Shown: positions 33,801 through 43,300 of the stretch, in pieces | Layout of the letters: each line of letters opens with the position of its first letter | How positions within the stretch are numbered: position 1 is the stretch's first letter | NCBI GenBank assembly: GCA_017395215.1 | Contig: JAFPVW010000023.1 | Location: 53,485 to 117,484 of the forward strand | Direction: 5' to 3' | Origin: Prevotella sp. | Lineage (GTDB): Bacteria; Bacteroidota; Bacteroidia; Bacteroidales; Bacteroidaceae | DNA length: 64,000 bases | Translations under genes and position numbers: made by a program | The notes under the pieces: model-generated | What the model was told of the DNA's origin: nothing | Seen by the model: only the letters and a program-made list of their open reading frames with translations | Database searches by the model: none

Positions 33801-34681
33801 CTGCGCGGCAGCACGAAGTTGCCCGTGGTCAGCGTGACGGCATGTTCATAGTCAGTGCCCTCCTTCGTCGTCAGTCCATCGGTGGTCAATGTGAAGTCGC
33901 CGGCCAGTCCGCCGCCGCTGCGCACGGTGATGCTCTTCAGCACCGTACGCTTTAGGTCGTTGGCAATGTAGGGCAGGAAGCACAGGTATGCGGCATGATG
34001 GTCGAGGTGGAAGAGGTAGGAACCGTCCTGCTGTTTCTGAGCCACCGCAGTACCGCAGTCGCCTGCCACGCCGATGTGCTCAGTGGTGTTTGCGGTGGGT
34101 TGCGACTGGTCTTTCGTCACACGCACGTTATTATACGTCGTGGGGCTTTGTCCGGCATAGTAGACCGTGATATTATCAGCCGTCAGCTTGTCGCCACCGA
34201 AGTAGAAGTCGCCCGTGCGCTTGCTCTCGCTGATGACAGCCAGGGTGTCGCGACGTCCGTCTTCCAGGTAGATGTGGTCGCCCTCCTCCCAGAAGAAGTC
34301 CACCTCCGAAGTGCTGGCCATGAAGTCGCCGTCTAATGACGTGCGGCGCTGCGACCTGGTACCGTTCCTGTTGCCCATGCTTCCGATGAAGCGTGTCAGG
34401 CGGATGCGCAGGTCGTCGCGCACCATCACCACACTGTCGATGTCGGCCAGCAGGTACTGTCGCATGTCGTCGTTGGTGAATGTCACCACCATCACCACAT
34501 AGTCGTTCTGCGCCTCGCCCTTCAGGTTGAGTCGCGAGTGACTGATGCCGGCCACGGTGGCCATCGACAGCGAGTCGACAGGTCCGCTGTGCTGATAGAC
34601 ATACAAACTGTCGCTGTTCTGTGCCGACAGAATTGTCGGCACAAACATCATCATCATCATGATATATATATACTTCCGCAT
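27875..34681 (-). CDS. Giant secreted FSMPD-repeat protein 3 with C-terminal LamG-like domain
   Basis: 2268 aa. Start ATG 34681 gives MRKYIYIMMMMMFVPTILSA, a signal peptide with five Met in a row; an upstream ATG at 34696 adds five residues. The divergent head (about 20-350; SHSRLNLKGEAQNDY, EHIGVAGDCGTAV, YMVIAPQDG) is followed by six FSMPD modules beginning near 355, 647, 930, 1205, 1475 and 1755 with FN3-like modules between. The last ~220 residues form a concanavalin/LamG-like domain (HTLEAVVKVPYL, GTYHHVVSVYDKGSAKLLLY, GGNPNSSGNCATAWKGSIVF, FTRIYDDPLTAAQVQTLYNN), a fold often binding glycans. Probably a surface adhesin; ligand unknown. Confidence 0.85.
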   Translation of the reverse strand: MRKYIYIMMMMMFVPTILSAQNSDSLYVYQHSGPVDSLSMATVAGISHSRLNLKGEAQNDYVVMVVTFTNDDMRQYLLADIDSVVMVRDDLRIRLTRFIGSMGNRNGTRSQRRTSLDGDFMASTSEVDFFWEEGDHIYLEDGRRDTLAVISESKRTGDFYFGGDKLTADNITVYYAGQSPTTYNNVRVTKDQSQPTANTTEHIGVAGDCGTAVAQKQQDGSYLFHLDHHAAYLCFLPYIANDLKRTVLKSITVRSGGGLAGDFTLTTDGLTTKEGTDYEHAVTLTTGNFVLPRSADQNTSAYMVIAPQDGPTRLTCEFTVYDTELQSTGVYTKIVDLTKVESNMVYVVKANCNNYVVDLGLPVKFLNHNMGAMSPEEYGGYYAWGELEDKGNYTTGNYTFQSTTINNMPKNIRLTDNDVAHMRLGQNFSVPTSAELNMLIDSCTWTWNGNFNGKPGYVVSRHGNNLFMPAAGYRNGTSNNEFGSRGLYRTSQLTNSGKKQNWYLNFYSNSKTVGQSGEDIWLGESIRPVISTGVQMTDGSLVQVMTDSVQWRATELTAKLYATIYGYDKANDKTGIEVGFVVGKTDSVTIANGGTKVTASVSTDGAYNTDFVMPKDTAYYYRAYVKDADGNVNYANALQFGRAPIDLGLPSGTKWANISLGTTMPYQNGDPYAWGETQTKTTYPNDASNYRWYSHSTWIEPERLLDIQATDYDAASTKWGGVWMMPDRQDLQELIDNCDFISSTMDGVKGYTVKSRLNGDSLFIPLSGYFRTARNQYSEHGYMATSSLPGVNNQADHAAIFNNAGVNNWLRTDGVPVRPVYKTNAKDADGKPMFVRTLVAAKQYDGQTETDTLKATVRGLADATGATVGFSYSTDKKFASDTKVTVEKTTDGQFSYVFTPSTPGVTTYYRAFVCSNDTYYYGDTLKVDAVGLVDLGVSVLWANVDLGAASDDSHGDFYRWGANKPFLGDNSNYYTGNKDITPLSGHDTATEMWGSKFRMPTLQEFRELIDSCDVTTETSSNGVVGRRFTSKVKGYTGRSIFLPTSGVFQYNSSYRYAVGTENSHWTSTNYNNGRAYRVYLGNDTGADADKNYGFPVRPVQEKLGSLYGKGFVRTMADGAETDILKAYFHNVSGTAQTAGFLVGENRTLDKDNKLQQYDVTTVNGDFQQAITNLTPGKRYYYRAFAHDDNLWKYTPVDSFDVVGEVDLGLSVKWANVNIGSPSEASYGHYYQWGAKEPYYSHSAIQYYQGLKDITPESGYDTAAELWGGSWRMPSKEEWKELIDNCTWTWTNANGQFGMRVTGKKTGYTDRSIFIPAAGYYWDGTWRTDNSGSGDYWTSSFSSGVKAYYQSFWNNDKSSAPVDEVYFGFTVRPVSDNQVSVSSVDVLQSATDFTLASIECFAKGTPATATVGIRYGTSRDALNNDAPFATVGQRGRFAVTLTGLSAGASYYYVPYIRQDNSYIAKGDTLKFTTYELVDLDLPSGLLWMNLDLGADSICGNGDYYQWGATVPYPNSGWALYASEAQNLTESGRDAVRNTLGSPYRLATKAEMDELVSAAFWEWTTMNGVPGYKVSSKTNSERFIFLPTTGYLNGSGVLQNANTRGNYWTSSWNASGSAYDLGGGDATAHMGDDGNSYAPASYGSFLRPVLSVIGTYKAQPTGSAYLLRGQVNSVWGYGSSVTVGFVYSMSPSPAVNANGCTDVPVSVTQSGDYSYTFSNTGNNTTYYYKAYIYDGTKYYYGAEQSFTTMGANNYMAVDLGLPSGTKWANMNIGAESESDVGRFFAWGETQPKTNFSTATNELYHRSYYEAIGEDIAGTNYDAARAIMGGMWSMPTRDQFNELTDKNYTKWEWTTENGRNGYRITSLVEGYTDCSIFLPASGWMNGTSLSSDNSWGYFWLSTFYNNNEAYYSRFSNGSKGTDYDPRHEGFPIRGVINDGLTTATGTVGVVTAGVDWTIGAATATLRGNFGTQGTVSDVTYGFVVGNSTDIDATIADAAHILTSSNADAAGDYSMAYDYDGGVRYFRAFVKKGDHYAQGEVKSIGAPMLLDVAFAADGTAGNYAFTKQTCAKHGTPGISYNADYKRYEADLSANTFSGSAGHYYSIRFNYDDEFMARLMDGHTLEAVVKVPYLTSTAESDILANYENGGTGIGIHNKMFFAQAYTQGAYRSVYDPDDLDDKTGTYHHVVSVYDKGSAKLLLYVDGQLVSSEEAPGNHTITTTTAARYYMVGGNPNSSGNCATAWKGSIVFTRIYDDPLTAAQVQTLYNNLKK

Positions 34682-34701
34682 ATTACCAATTATCATTTTT
34701 T

Positions 34702-34729
34702 AATTCTCAACTCTCAACTTTCAACTCTC
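34702..34729. repeat. Four heptamer words in the operon spacer
   Basis: Units 34702-34708, 34709-34715, 34716-34722 and 34723-34729 read AATTCTC, AACTCTC, AACTTTC and AACTCTC. They occupy most of the 48-bp spacer between two giant genes. Confidence 0.85.
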
Positions 34730-37700
34730 TCAGTCTCCTATCTGGCTGCCAGTGTCACCTTTACCTGCACAACCCGTGCCAGTGCCGTCGCCACCTGTCT
34801 TCTGGCTGCTTCCCTGGTTGTGGTCGCCGGTGATGTCGCCGCCGCCACCCTCGTTGGCGCCTGCCGTAGTGACGGCACGCACGCTGATGCCGTAGTAGCG
34901 GTGCTCAGGCGACAGGGATGCCGCCGTCTGACTGCCACAGAGGGCATACGAGTCGCCATCGCTGTAGTAGGCGGCAGTCCAGTAGTGGCATCCGCTGCCA
35001 ATCTGTTCGAAGAAGCCCGCCGTCTGATAGCCGGCAGCCGGCAGGAAGATGCTGTTGTAGCCACCCTTGTCGTTCTGCGTCTTGCTGGTCACGCGGTAGC
35101 CGGCAACGCCGTCTTCAGTAGTCCACGTCCATGTGCAGTTGTCGACGAGCCACTGCATCTCAGCATTGGTGGGCATACGCCACGAACCCGTCCAGTTGGC
35201 CTTGACGACATCGTAGCTGGCCTTGCCGCTGATGTCGGCACCGATATTGATATATCCATTGTCATAATGCTTATAGGTGGCTTGCGTATAGTTGGTCTTG
35301 GTGGTTGTCTCACCCCATGCGTAGCGGTCGCCGAAGTCCGACGAGGTCTGGGCGCCGAGGTTGATGCTGGCCCACTTCACGCCGTTGCCCATATCGACCA
35401 GTTCCAGACCGTAGCGGCGGATGTTGCCGTAGTAGTACTCATCGCCAATCTTCACGTATGCACGGTAGTAGTAGGTGGTGTCCTTCGCGTAGGTAAGTGT
35501 GCCACGGAAGGTGATGTCTGTAGTCGAGGCTGTTGCAGTAACATTGGTCACCTCACTTCCATCAGCCACCAATGCCGTCTGGGCAGAGTCACAGCCCACC
35601 ACGAAGCCAAGGGTGACACCCTCAACGCCATCGAGTCCGGCAACGGATCCGACGAGGCGCACGTCTGTCACGCCAACCTGCCAGTTGGTGCTGTCGGTGG
35701 TGAGGTAGAACTTCGTGTCGCCGTGCTCCTTGTTCCACTTGATGATCGGGCGGATGGTGTAGCCGAGGTAGCGGGCCACGGCATCGACAGTGCGGTTGCT
35801 GCCGTAGAACGACGTGCCGTAGGCATTGTCCTGACTATGACCCTCGGTGGCATTGAGGTTCGACGTCCACAGCGAGGCGCGTGTACCGTCGTTGGCCACC
35901 GACGTGCCGCTCATGGAGCCGCGCTTGGCAATGAAGATACTGTCGCCGCTCGGACCAACAACCTTATACATTGGCTGGCCATACTTCGTGACCTCCGTCC
36001 AGGTACACTTGGTAAGCAGGTCATTGATGTCGTTGCGTGTCGGCAGTCGCCACAGACCACCCCAGCTGACGTGGGCAGCATCGTTATTGCTACCGCCGAT
36101 ATCAGCACCGAGGTCGGGATAGGTGGCGGGCTTGTCGAACGAGGTCTTAGCCGATGTCTCGCCCCAAGCGTAGTAATCGCCGCTGTCGTCGGAGCTGCTG
36201 CCGCCGAGGTTGATGTTCGACCAATATACGCCGGTGTCGAGTCCGAGGTCTACGGTGCGGCGTCCGAACTCACGCTCGTTGGCGAAGTAGTACTTGCCGT
36301 CCACCTTGACGTATGCTCTATAGTAGTACACCGTCTCGTCATCTACATTAGGTACGGTGGCAGAGAATACGCCGCTGGCCACGTTGGACACCTGGCCCTC
36401 GTTGGTCTTCAGGTACTGAACGCCCGCAGTCTGGTCAGTGACATTCGGTGTGGTGGCGTAGGCGAAGCCCGACTCCGTAGCCTTGCTGTTATAGCGCAGA
36501 CCGAGCAGATAGCCGTAGAGCGTGGCCGTCTCGTCGCCAACCTCCCAGTGTACGCTGTCGGTTGTCAGCTGGATCATCGACTCGTCGTCAAGCGTCTTGT
36601 TGACAAGGGCGACGGGACGGACGGTCATACCGTCATGCAGCCAGTCATTATTGATTAACTGAATCTTGTTACGGTCATTATAGTTGTCATAATACCAAGC
36701 AGTGCGGTCGCCACTGTCAGAATACTTGGTTGACGTCCAGGTGATGACTCGCCAGTCTGAATCATAATGAGTCGTACCGCCCATATATCCTGTCTTCGGG
36801 AAGAAGATGGTCTTTCCGTTAATCTTACTGGTCAACAAGAAGCCAGCCTTGCCATAGAGCGTGGTGGGCTGTTGCGTAACATTGGCCAGCAGCTCCTGCA
36901 CATCAGCCTTTGACGGCATACGCCACGGGCCTTGCCAGTTCACCTGGGCAGCATCGTAAATCGTACCGCCAATATCGCTCAGAGTTGCTCCCGCAGAACT
37001 AAAATAACTTTGACTATAGTTGCTCTTCGGGCGCGTTTCACCCCAAGAGAAGAATTCACCATTATCCATTGGCGTCTGCGAGCCGACGTTGATGTTAGCC
37101 CACTTCAGGCCGGAAGGCAGGCCGAGGTCGACGAACTCGAGACCGAGCATCTTCGGGTCGCCATAGGCAACACGACCGCCCTGACGGACAAATGCACGGT
37201 AGTAGTACTGCTTGAACTCGATTTCTTTGAAATCACAGACAAACTTGTTGTTAACCGTTGAGTCGCACTCTATCTCAATGTGGCCTTCTGTATCAAGTGT
37301 CACGTCTGCCGTAGTTCCTACCACGAAGCCCAATTCAGTAGATTCCTTCACGCTCTCGGTAATACCTGTCACAGTACCACACAGTCGGGCTGAAGTCATG
37401 CCCACCGCCCAGTTGGTGCTGTCGGTCGAGATGGTCATGGCCAGCATCTCCAGCGGGTCGCCATACCAAGTGTTTGTACCATATATCATATAAGAACGGA
37501 CGTAATACTTTGTGCCGAAGTCGAGCTCGTCCATCTGTTCCTTAGTCAAGGGCAGATGGTAGCTGCCATTGTCAATGGCAGTCTGCGTGAGCGTCACTTT
37601 CAGAACCTCATTGCTGCCAAGCTCAACATCATCGGCAGTACCGATGACGAATCCTTGCGTTACATCCGTAGCAGGCACAACATCGTCGATGCCGCGCATC

Positions 37701-39766
37701 GTGCCATACATATTAGTCGATGTATGGTCGGCACTGTAGCTGATGCTGTCGGTGCGAATAAAGAAATATTTACCGTCTTCTGACTCGATGTTGCTCTCAA
37801 AGACAGGACGGATGGAAAGTCCTTCCCACCGCCAAGCGATGTGATTGGAATTGCTATTATCATACTGATAAAGGTTATATCTGCTATCTGACGGATATAG
37901 CGTACCTGTCTGGTAGTAACAATGATCAGTATAGTGACGCCCTGTGCCATTTCTGTAACCATTGGCAGGCAGGAAGATGACACTGTCGGGATTGTTGTTC
38001 GTGTTCTTGAAGAGCAGGCCGCGATGGCTAACGCCATCCTCGTCCAAGCTGTCTTTCCACGACGCGGGGCATTTAGCCAGTTCAAGCATCTCTGCCTTGG
38101 TGGGCATACGCCAGCAGCCACGCCATGTTGCAGTCACGACATCGTATTCGGGACTACCGGCAATATTGCTACCGATGTCCTTGTATTTGTTATCTTCGTA
38201 ATACTGGTAGTTCCCCACAGAATAATTTGTTTTTGTCGTCTTCTCACCCCACGCATACTGATTGCCTGGGTCTTCAGCCGTGATGGCACCCATATTGATG
38301 CTCGACCAACGGACGGACGTGCCCATATTAATGATTTCACGATCCATACCGAATTTCTTCACCTTGCCGAACCACGTCTGGTCTCCCTTTTGGGCGTAGG
38401 CACGGTAGTAGTAGGCTTTCTGCTTCACCTGCTCGACAGCCTGCTCGTTGAAGCTCAGTTCAGGGAAAGCAGAAAGTGTCGTGGAAGGAAGGTCGCCCTC
38501 CTTGGTGGCGAAGTCAAGATTCTTATTGAAGCCCCATATAAACCCGTGATTCTCGATGGGCAGGTTCACCGAGCCATAGAGACGTGCCGGTTCGCCGAAC
38601 GCCCACTGACAGCTGTCGGTGAAGGTGGCAAAGAACAGGCGCGGATTGAGCTTGTTGGTGATGGGATAGACCGTAGCCTTCGCAATTCCAGCGGTGGCCG
38701 TCAGTTCCTTCACCTCGACGGTGTCAATCTCGCTCTCCGTGTCGTAGATGTGGTAGTAGACCTTCAACTGTGTGCTCCCGGTCTGCGGAGCCACGACCAT
38801 ATAGGCGGCGACACTGTCCTGCGGTGTATGCTCCCACTCCGCCCCATCAGGCACCTGCTTGTTGTTGGGCACGTGGAACGTGTTCCTCGAATCGCCGAGC
38901 GTGAGTTTGATGGTGTCCTTGCCAGTGCCGGAGTCGAGCGTGACACCCTCCGTAGAGAGCGTATAATTGCCGGCGAGCACTTTTCCGTCGGCACTCTTCA
39001 CGGCAATGTCCTTGAGCACGATCGTCTTCAGCGAGTCCACACGCGGAATGAAGCACAGCACGGCCACCTCGTGGTTCAATTGGAAGAGGTAGTCGCTGTT
39101 GGGCTGGCGCGTGGCCACGGCCCAGCCGCAGTCACCGCTCTTGCCGAGGTGGTCGCTGTTGTTGGGCGCCGTCTGCGTCTGCACGTCGAGAATCTTCACC
39201 TTATTATATACCTCTGCGTTCGAGCCAGGGTAGTAGATGGTGTATGCATCAGCCACCAGCGTGTCGAGTTCAAACTTGAACTCGCCGTTGGGACGGTCGT
39301 ATGAAGGCGATCCCACATGCTGCGACCTCTGGCCGTTCTCCAAGAAGATGTAGTCATAGATCCCATTCCTGGCCACCCACTTGTAGACGACCTTGTCGCC
39401 TGCGGTGCCGGGGAATTTTCCATCGACCGACGTGAATTGGCGTGCGCCGGCAGTCTCAGACTCCGGCATTGTGGTTCCCATGAAACTGACGACTCTCCTG
39501 CTTTTGGGCATGACAACGTGGTCTATCTCCTTGAGGGGATAGACGCGCTCACTGCCTACCGTTCGCAGACGGAGCGTCGACACGTCGGTTTGTTCCACTC
39601 CGTTAGCGTCACGGCGCGAGTGATAGATGTCGCGCACGTTGTTGAGCAGCAGGGTGTCGACCTTGCCATCCAACATATAAATCAGGACATGGCTCTTCTC
39701 CGTCTGCGCCGTCGCGGGAACCGTTGCGAGGCACAGCAGCAGAAGAAGCTGCATCAGTTTCTTCAT
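34730..39766 (-). CDS. Giant secreted FSMPD-repeat protein 4
   Basis: 1678 aa from ATG 39766 (MKKLMQLLLLLCLATVPATA, signal peptide); an in-frame TTG two codons upstream is less likely. The head runs to about 375 (YHSRRDANGVEQTDV, YTIYYPGSNAEVY, YMVVAPQTGSTQL). FN3-like modules and four FSMPD modules follow, the latter starting near 479, 880, 1174 and 1457. Some FN3-like modules stand in tandem without FSMPD (around 690-860). The C-terminus is Gly/Ser/Asp-rich (ANEGGGGDITGDHNQGSSQK) with a lone Cys, not a T9SS tail. It lies 48 bp behind the 154-aa gene, with a 9-nt-word spacer. Likely surface-exposed; anchoring is not explained by the sequence. Confidence 0.83.
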   Translation of the reverse strand: MKKLMQLLLLLCLATVPATAQTEKSHVLIYMLDGKVDTLLLNNVRDIYHSRRDANGVEQTDVSTLRLRTVGSERVYPLKEIDHVVMPKSRRVVSFMGTTMPESETAGARQFTSVDGKFPGTAGDKVVYKWVARNGIYDYIFLENGQRSQHVGSPSYDRPNGEFKFELDTLVADAYTIYYPGSNAEVYNKVKILDVQTQTAPNNSDHLGKSGDCGWAVATRQPNSDYLFQLNHEVAVLCFIPRVDSLKTIVLKDIAVKSADGKVLAGNYTLSTEGVTLDSGTGKDTIKLTLGDSRNTFHVPNNKQVPDGAEWEHTPQDSVAAYMVVAPQTGSTQLKVYYHIYDTESEIDTVEVKELTATAGIAKATVYPITNKLNPRLFFATFTDSCQWAFGEPARLYGSVNLPIENHGFIWGFNKNLDFATKEGDLPSTTLSAFPELSFNEQAVEQVKQKAYYYRAYAQKGDQTWFGKVKKFGMDREIINMGTSVRWSSINMGAITAEDPGNQYAWGEKTTKTNYSVGNYQYYEDNKYKDIGSNIAGSPEYDVVTATWRGCWRMPTKAEMLELAKCPASWKDSLDEDGVSHRGLLFKNTNNNPDSVIFLPANGYRNGTGRHYTDHCYYQTGTLYPSDSRYNLYQYDNSNSNHIAWRWEGLSIRPVFESNIESEDGKYFFIRTDSISYSADHTSTNMYGTMRGIDDVVPATDVTQGFVIGTADDVELGSNEVLKVTLTQTAIDNGSYHLPLTKEQMDELDFGTKYYVRSYMIYGTNTWYGDPLEMLAMTISTDSTNWAVGMTSARLCGTVTGITESVKESTELGFVVGTTADVTLDTEGHIEIECDSTVNNKFVCDFKEIEFKQYYYRAFVRQGGRVAYGDPKMLGLEFVDLGLPSGLKWANINVGSQTPMDNGEFFSWGETRPKSNYSQSYFSSAGATLSDIGGTIYDAAQVNWQGPWRMPSKADVQELLANVTQQPTTLYGKAGFLLTSKINGKTIFFPKTGYMGGTTHYDSDWRVITWTSTKYSDSGDRTAWYYDNYNDRNKIQLINNDWLHDGMTVRPVALVNKTLDDESMIQLTTDSVHWEVGDETATLYGYLLGLRYNSKATESGFAYATTPNVTDQTAGVQYLKTNEGQVSNVASGVFSATVPNVDDETVYYYRAYVKVDGKYYFANEREFGRRTVDLGLDTGVYWSNINLGGSSSDDSGDYYAWGETSAKTSFDKPATYPDLGADIGGSNNDAAHVSWGGLWRLPTRNDINDLLTKCTWTEVTKYGQPMYKVVGPSGDSIFIAKRGSMSGTSVANDGTRASLWTSNLNATEGHSQDNAYGTSFYGSNRTVDAVARYLGYTIRPIIKWNKEHGDTKFYLTTDSTNWQVGVTDVRLVGSVAGLDGVEGVTLGFVVGCDSAQTALVADGSEVTNVTATASTTDITFRGTLTYAKDTTYYYRAYVKIGDEYYYGNIRRYGLELVDMGNGVKWASINLGAQTSSDFGDRYAWGETTTKTNYTQATYKHYDNGYINIGADISGKASYDVVKANWTGSWRMPTNAEMQWLVDNCTWTWTTEDGVAGYRVTSKTQNDKGGYNSIFLPAAGYQTAGFFEQIGSGCHYWTAAYYSDGDSYALCGSQTAASLSPEHRYYGISVRAVTTAGANEGGGGDITGDHNQGSSQKTGGDGTGTGCAGKGDTGSQIGD

Positions 39767-39770
39767 CGTC

Positions 39771-39797
39771 AATTCGTTAAATTCGTAAAATTCGTTG
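39771..39797. repeat. Three 9-nt words in the operon spacer
   Basis: AATTCGTTA (39771-39779), AATTCGTAA (39780-39788) and AATTCGTTG (39789-39797) stand directly before the start of giant protein 4. Confidence 0.85.
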
Positions 39798-39814
39798 TCG
39801 TTATAATCTGCGCG

Positions 39815-40279
39815 TTACTTCTTCGTGAACTTCGTCGAGATGTTGTTGGCATTCACCATGTAGACACCAGCCGAGAACTTGCTGATGTTCACCACGGCAT
39901 GCCCACTCTCGTCGGCAGTTGCCGAGCCGCAGACATGGCCGGCCACGTCGAAGACCTGTACCTTCGAGCCTGCAGGCAGTCCGTCGTAGACGATGCGGTC
40001 GCCTTCGACCTTCATGCTGCTGGCCTTAGTGCCCTCGATGGCTGTGGTCACGGTCTCGTAGTTAAAGAACTTCACGTCTGTCATGGCGTAGGCCATCTCC
40101 GACGTCGAGGTCTTCACGATGACATTCTCGCCATTAAAGCTGATAGTGGGCTGCTCGTCGATGAGCACAAACCGCTGGGTCTGACCCGAAGCCAGATGAA
40201 GCACCAGCGTGTTGGAAGCCATTGCCGTGGCTGCCCCCATCAGGAGCAGACCCACGACTGATAAGATCATTTTCTTCAT
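39815..40279 (-). CDS. Small secreted protein with T9SS type A-like sorting tail
   Basis: 154 aa from ATG 40279 (MKKMILSVVGLLLMGAATAM, signal peptide). The first half (LVLHLASGQTQRFVLIDEQP, TISFNGENVIV, MTDVKFFNYE) is a short domain seen at the start of many Prevotella secreted proteins, and its theme resembles the head of the giant proteins (LRVYLAGG..MVLSSGSS). The second half (VFDVAGHVCGSA, VVNISKFSAGVYMVNANNIS) matches the T9SS type A C-terminal signal. It lies inside the giant operon. It may be a secreted partner or assembly factor, but this is inference. Confidence 0.75.
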   Translation of the reverse strand: MKKMILSVVGLLLMGAATAMASNTLVLHLASGQTQRFVLIDEQPTISFNGENVIVKTSTSEMAYAMTDVKFFNYETVTTAIEGTKASSMKVEGDRIVYDGLPAGSKVQVFDVAGHVCGSATADESGHAVVNISKFSAGVYMVNANNISTKFTKK

Positions 40280-40292
40280 ATTCAACTTGATT

Positions 40293-40328
40293 GATTTTCG
40301 ATTTACTATATTTACGATTTTCGATTTA
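40293..40328. repeat. Two 13-bp words 23 bp apart in the operon spacer
   Basis: GATTTTCGATTTA occurs at 40293-40305 and 40316-40328 in the 89-bp spacer between the 3887-aa gene and the 154-aa gene. No promoter of the expected pattern was found here. Confidence 0.8.
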
Positions 40329-40368
40329 TCACTTCTCATTATTCACTCTTCGTTAGGGCGTAGCCCGC

Positions 40369-43300
40369 TTACTCATTGCCTTCAATGCCGCCACCGATAG
40401 TACCGACACCGGCATTGCCATCCTCACCGTTGACATCGGCGGCAGGATTGAGCGTCGGACGCAGGAGCAGGCCCGAATTGCGCAACTCAAGGAGAATTGT
40501 CTTGGTGTTCGAACCATCGGCACTGAGGGCAGTGGCGTTGTTTTCGTCACCATCGTTACCCTTCTGCGACGACCAATACTCGCCAACGGGGATGAAGATG
40601 CTGTTGCCGTTCTTCTTGCTGGTGACGCGGTAGCCATTGACGTCGAAAGCCCATGTACACTCGCTGAGCAATTCCTGGATATTGGCAATCGATGCGATAC
40701 GGTACTTCGTGCCGAGGCGGGTGTGAGCCGCGTCGTACTGCGTACCACCGACATAGTGGAAGCCCGATGGCACTGCGTATTCGCCGGTCTCGTTCGGCGC
40801 CGTCTCACCCCAACGATAGGTGTCGCCGGGAGCCTCCTCGTCATCGGCACCGAGGTTCATGTCAACCCACTTCACGCCCGAGGGCAGTCCGAGGTCGACC
40901 ACCTTTGCACCGAACTGCTTGATGGCACCCTTATGTACCTCTCCGTCATAGCGTGTATATGTCTGATAGTAGTAGGTAGCCACCTTGATGGTGTCTATCT
41001 GTGCGGTGAATACAGAGTCGGTAGCGTCGAACGCAGCCACGATGGACTTGCTGTCCGACATGTCGCTCCGGGTGCTGTAGATGAAGCCTACCTCCAGGCC
41101 ATCCTTCTTCACGCCCTTGGTGTGGCCGTAGAGCTTGCCGGCATTGCCGAGGCCCCAGTTCACGCTGTCGGTAAAGAAGGAGTAGTCGACCATACTAATG
41201 GCATTGCCGTACTTCGTCTCAGTACCGTTGCTGACGTAAGCACGCACATAGTACTTGTCGCCCACGGTGAGTGTCTTCAACTGCTCGTTGGTCAGTCTGA
41301 CGCTGTAGACACCGTTGGCCGTTGCTGTATGACAGACATTCTGGATAACAGTCGATTCCAGGTCAACATCAGTAGCGGTACCGATGACGAAGCCCTGTGT
41401 CAGACCGTCGTCGGGCGAGTTCAGTCCGAGCATCATGCCGTAGAGCGTGTTCGATGTGCGGTCGGCAGCATAGCTGATGCTATCGGTACGGATGAAGATG
41501 TCCTGGTCGCCCAGCTTGCCGTTGGTGTCGTAGACGGGACGTATGGTCAGACCATCGTAGCGCGTGAACATCGGCACAGACTTGCTGGTGGCATCGAACT
41601 GCAGCGACGACGCATAGCGGGTCTTACCGTTGGTCTCAGGTATCGACGACCAGTAGTGTCCGAGCGACTGGTAGCCATTGAGGTCAGTGTTGTCGCGGTA
41701 GCCGGCAGCTGGCAGGAAGATGTTCTCGTGGCTGACGGTGTTCTCCACCCAGTAGCCCGGTATGCCCTCCTTCGTGCCCCACGTCCACGAGCACCTGTTC
41801 AAGAGTTCCTGCATCTCGTCGAGAGTCGGCATACGCCAGCAGCCGTTGAGCGTGCGGTTGGCGATGTCCCACTGCGTGGCACCGATATTGCTGCCTATAT
41901 AATGATAGGTGGCATTGTCGTTGTTACCCGTGGCGTGGCGGTAGGTCACGGCGGTGTAGTTGAGTTGCGTCTGCAGGTCACCCCATGCGTAGTAATTACC
42001 GGCAAGCTCAGGCAGGTTGGCGTCCACATTGCGGTCGGCCCACTTCACTGAGAGTCCGAGGTCAACCTTGTTCGGGGTCGTTCCCTCCGTGGACTTCGTC
42101 GAGAAGCTCTTGATGGCACCACGGTAGGTCGTCTGTGTCGTTCCGCCGACGCCCTTGATGACGTAGGCACGGTAGTAATACATATTGCCCTCGGCCAAGT
42201 CGCTGACAGGGGCGTTATAGGCTCCGTTGGCACTGACCGTCACTGTCACCTTGGTGGCACCGCTCATCGATGACGAGCGTGACCACTCGAAGCCCACCTC
42301 GGCATTGACATAGTCGGAGATGTTGACGATACCGTTCAACTGAGCCGACGACGTGGTGATGTCGGTAGGCTCGGTCGTCGATACCAAGGCACTGACAGGA
42401 CGCACCATATAGCCGAGGAAGCGCTCTGCCGACTTAACGTAAGGCTGGGCACTTGCCGTGGCCTGAGGCGTGATGGCGAGACCCTGGGCATTGCTGATGA
42501 CAGAACCCAGCGTTGACGACCAATAATAGTCGGCTGGTAGGAAGATGCTGTTGCCGTTCTTGCCGGTAGCGCGGAATCCAGCGACGGCATTGACGGTGTC
42601 GTTCTTCCACGTACAGTTGGCTATGAGTTCACGAACCTCGGTCTCACTCGGCATACGCGTGCCGTCAATGCGCAGTGCTGCCACGTCGTAGCTGCTGTTG
42701 CTGCTGATGTCGGTGCCGATGTCGGTGTAGCCCGTCCCGGTATGGTGGGCGTAGGTTTCGTAGGTGTACGAATCCTTCAGCCCTGTCTCGCCCCATGCGT
42801 AGAGGTCGCCCAGGTCGGAGGCCACCGTCGAGCCGATGTTCACATTACCCCACTTCACGCCGCTGGGCAGTCCGAGGTCGACAAAGTCGATACCCACCTG
42901 CTTGGCATCGGGAGCATAGTAGTACTTGTCACCGTACTTGACGTAAGCACGATAGTAGTAGGTGCCTACTGACAGCGACTCCAGTGCAGCCTGGAATGCC
43001 GACGAGGTGAAGACCGTCGAGTTGACGGAAGTGGTCTTACTGTCCATCGTCACGTCCTCAGCCGTACCGATGACGAAGCCGCGTTCCTGGATGTCGTTCA
43101 GCACGCTGGCGGCACCCACCAGTGTGGCATAGAGGTCGGAGTTGCTGTAGCCGGCCCGCCAGTTCGTGCTGTCGGTACGCAGGAACACCTGGCTCTGGTC
43201 GCCGAAGATGACGTTCGACTGCATCACGGCACGGTAGCCCCACTCCGTCGGGTCGTTGCTGGTCAGGTAGATGAACTTCGAGGCATCCTCCTTGTTCGTC

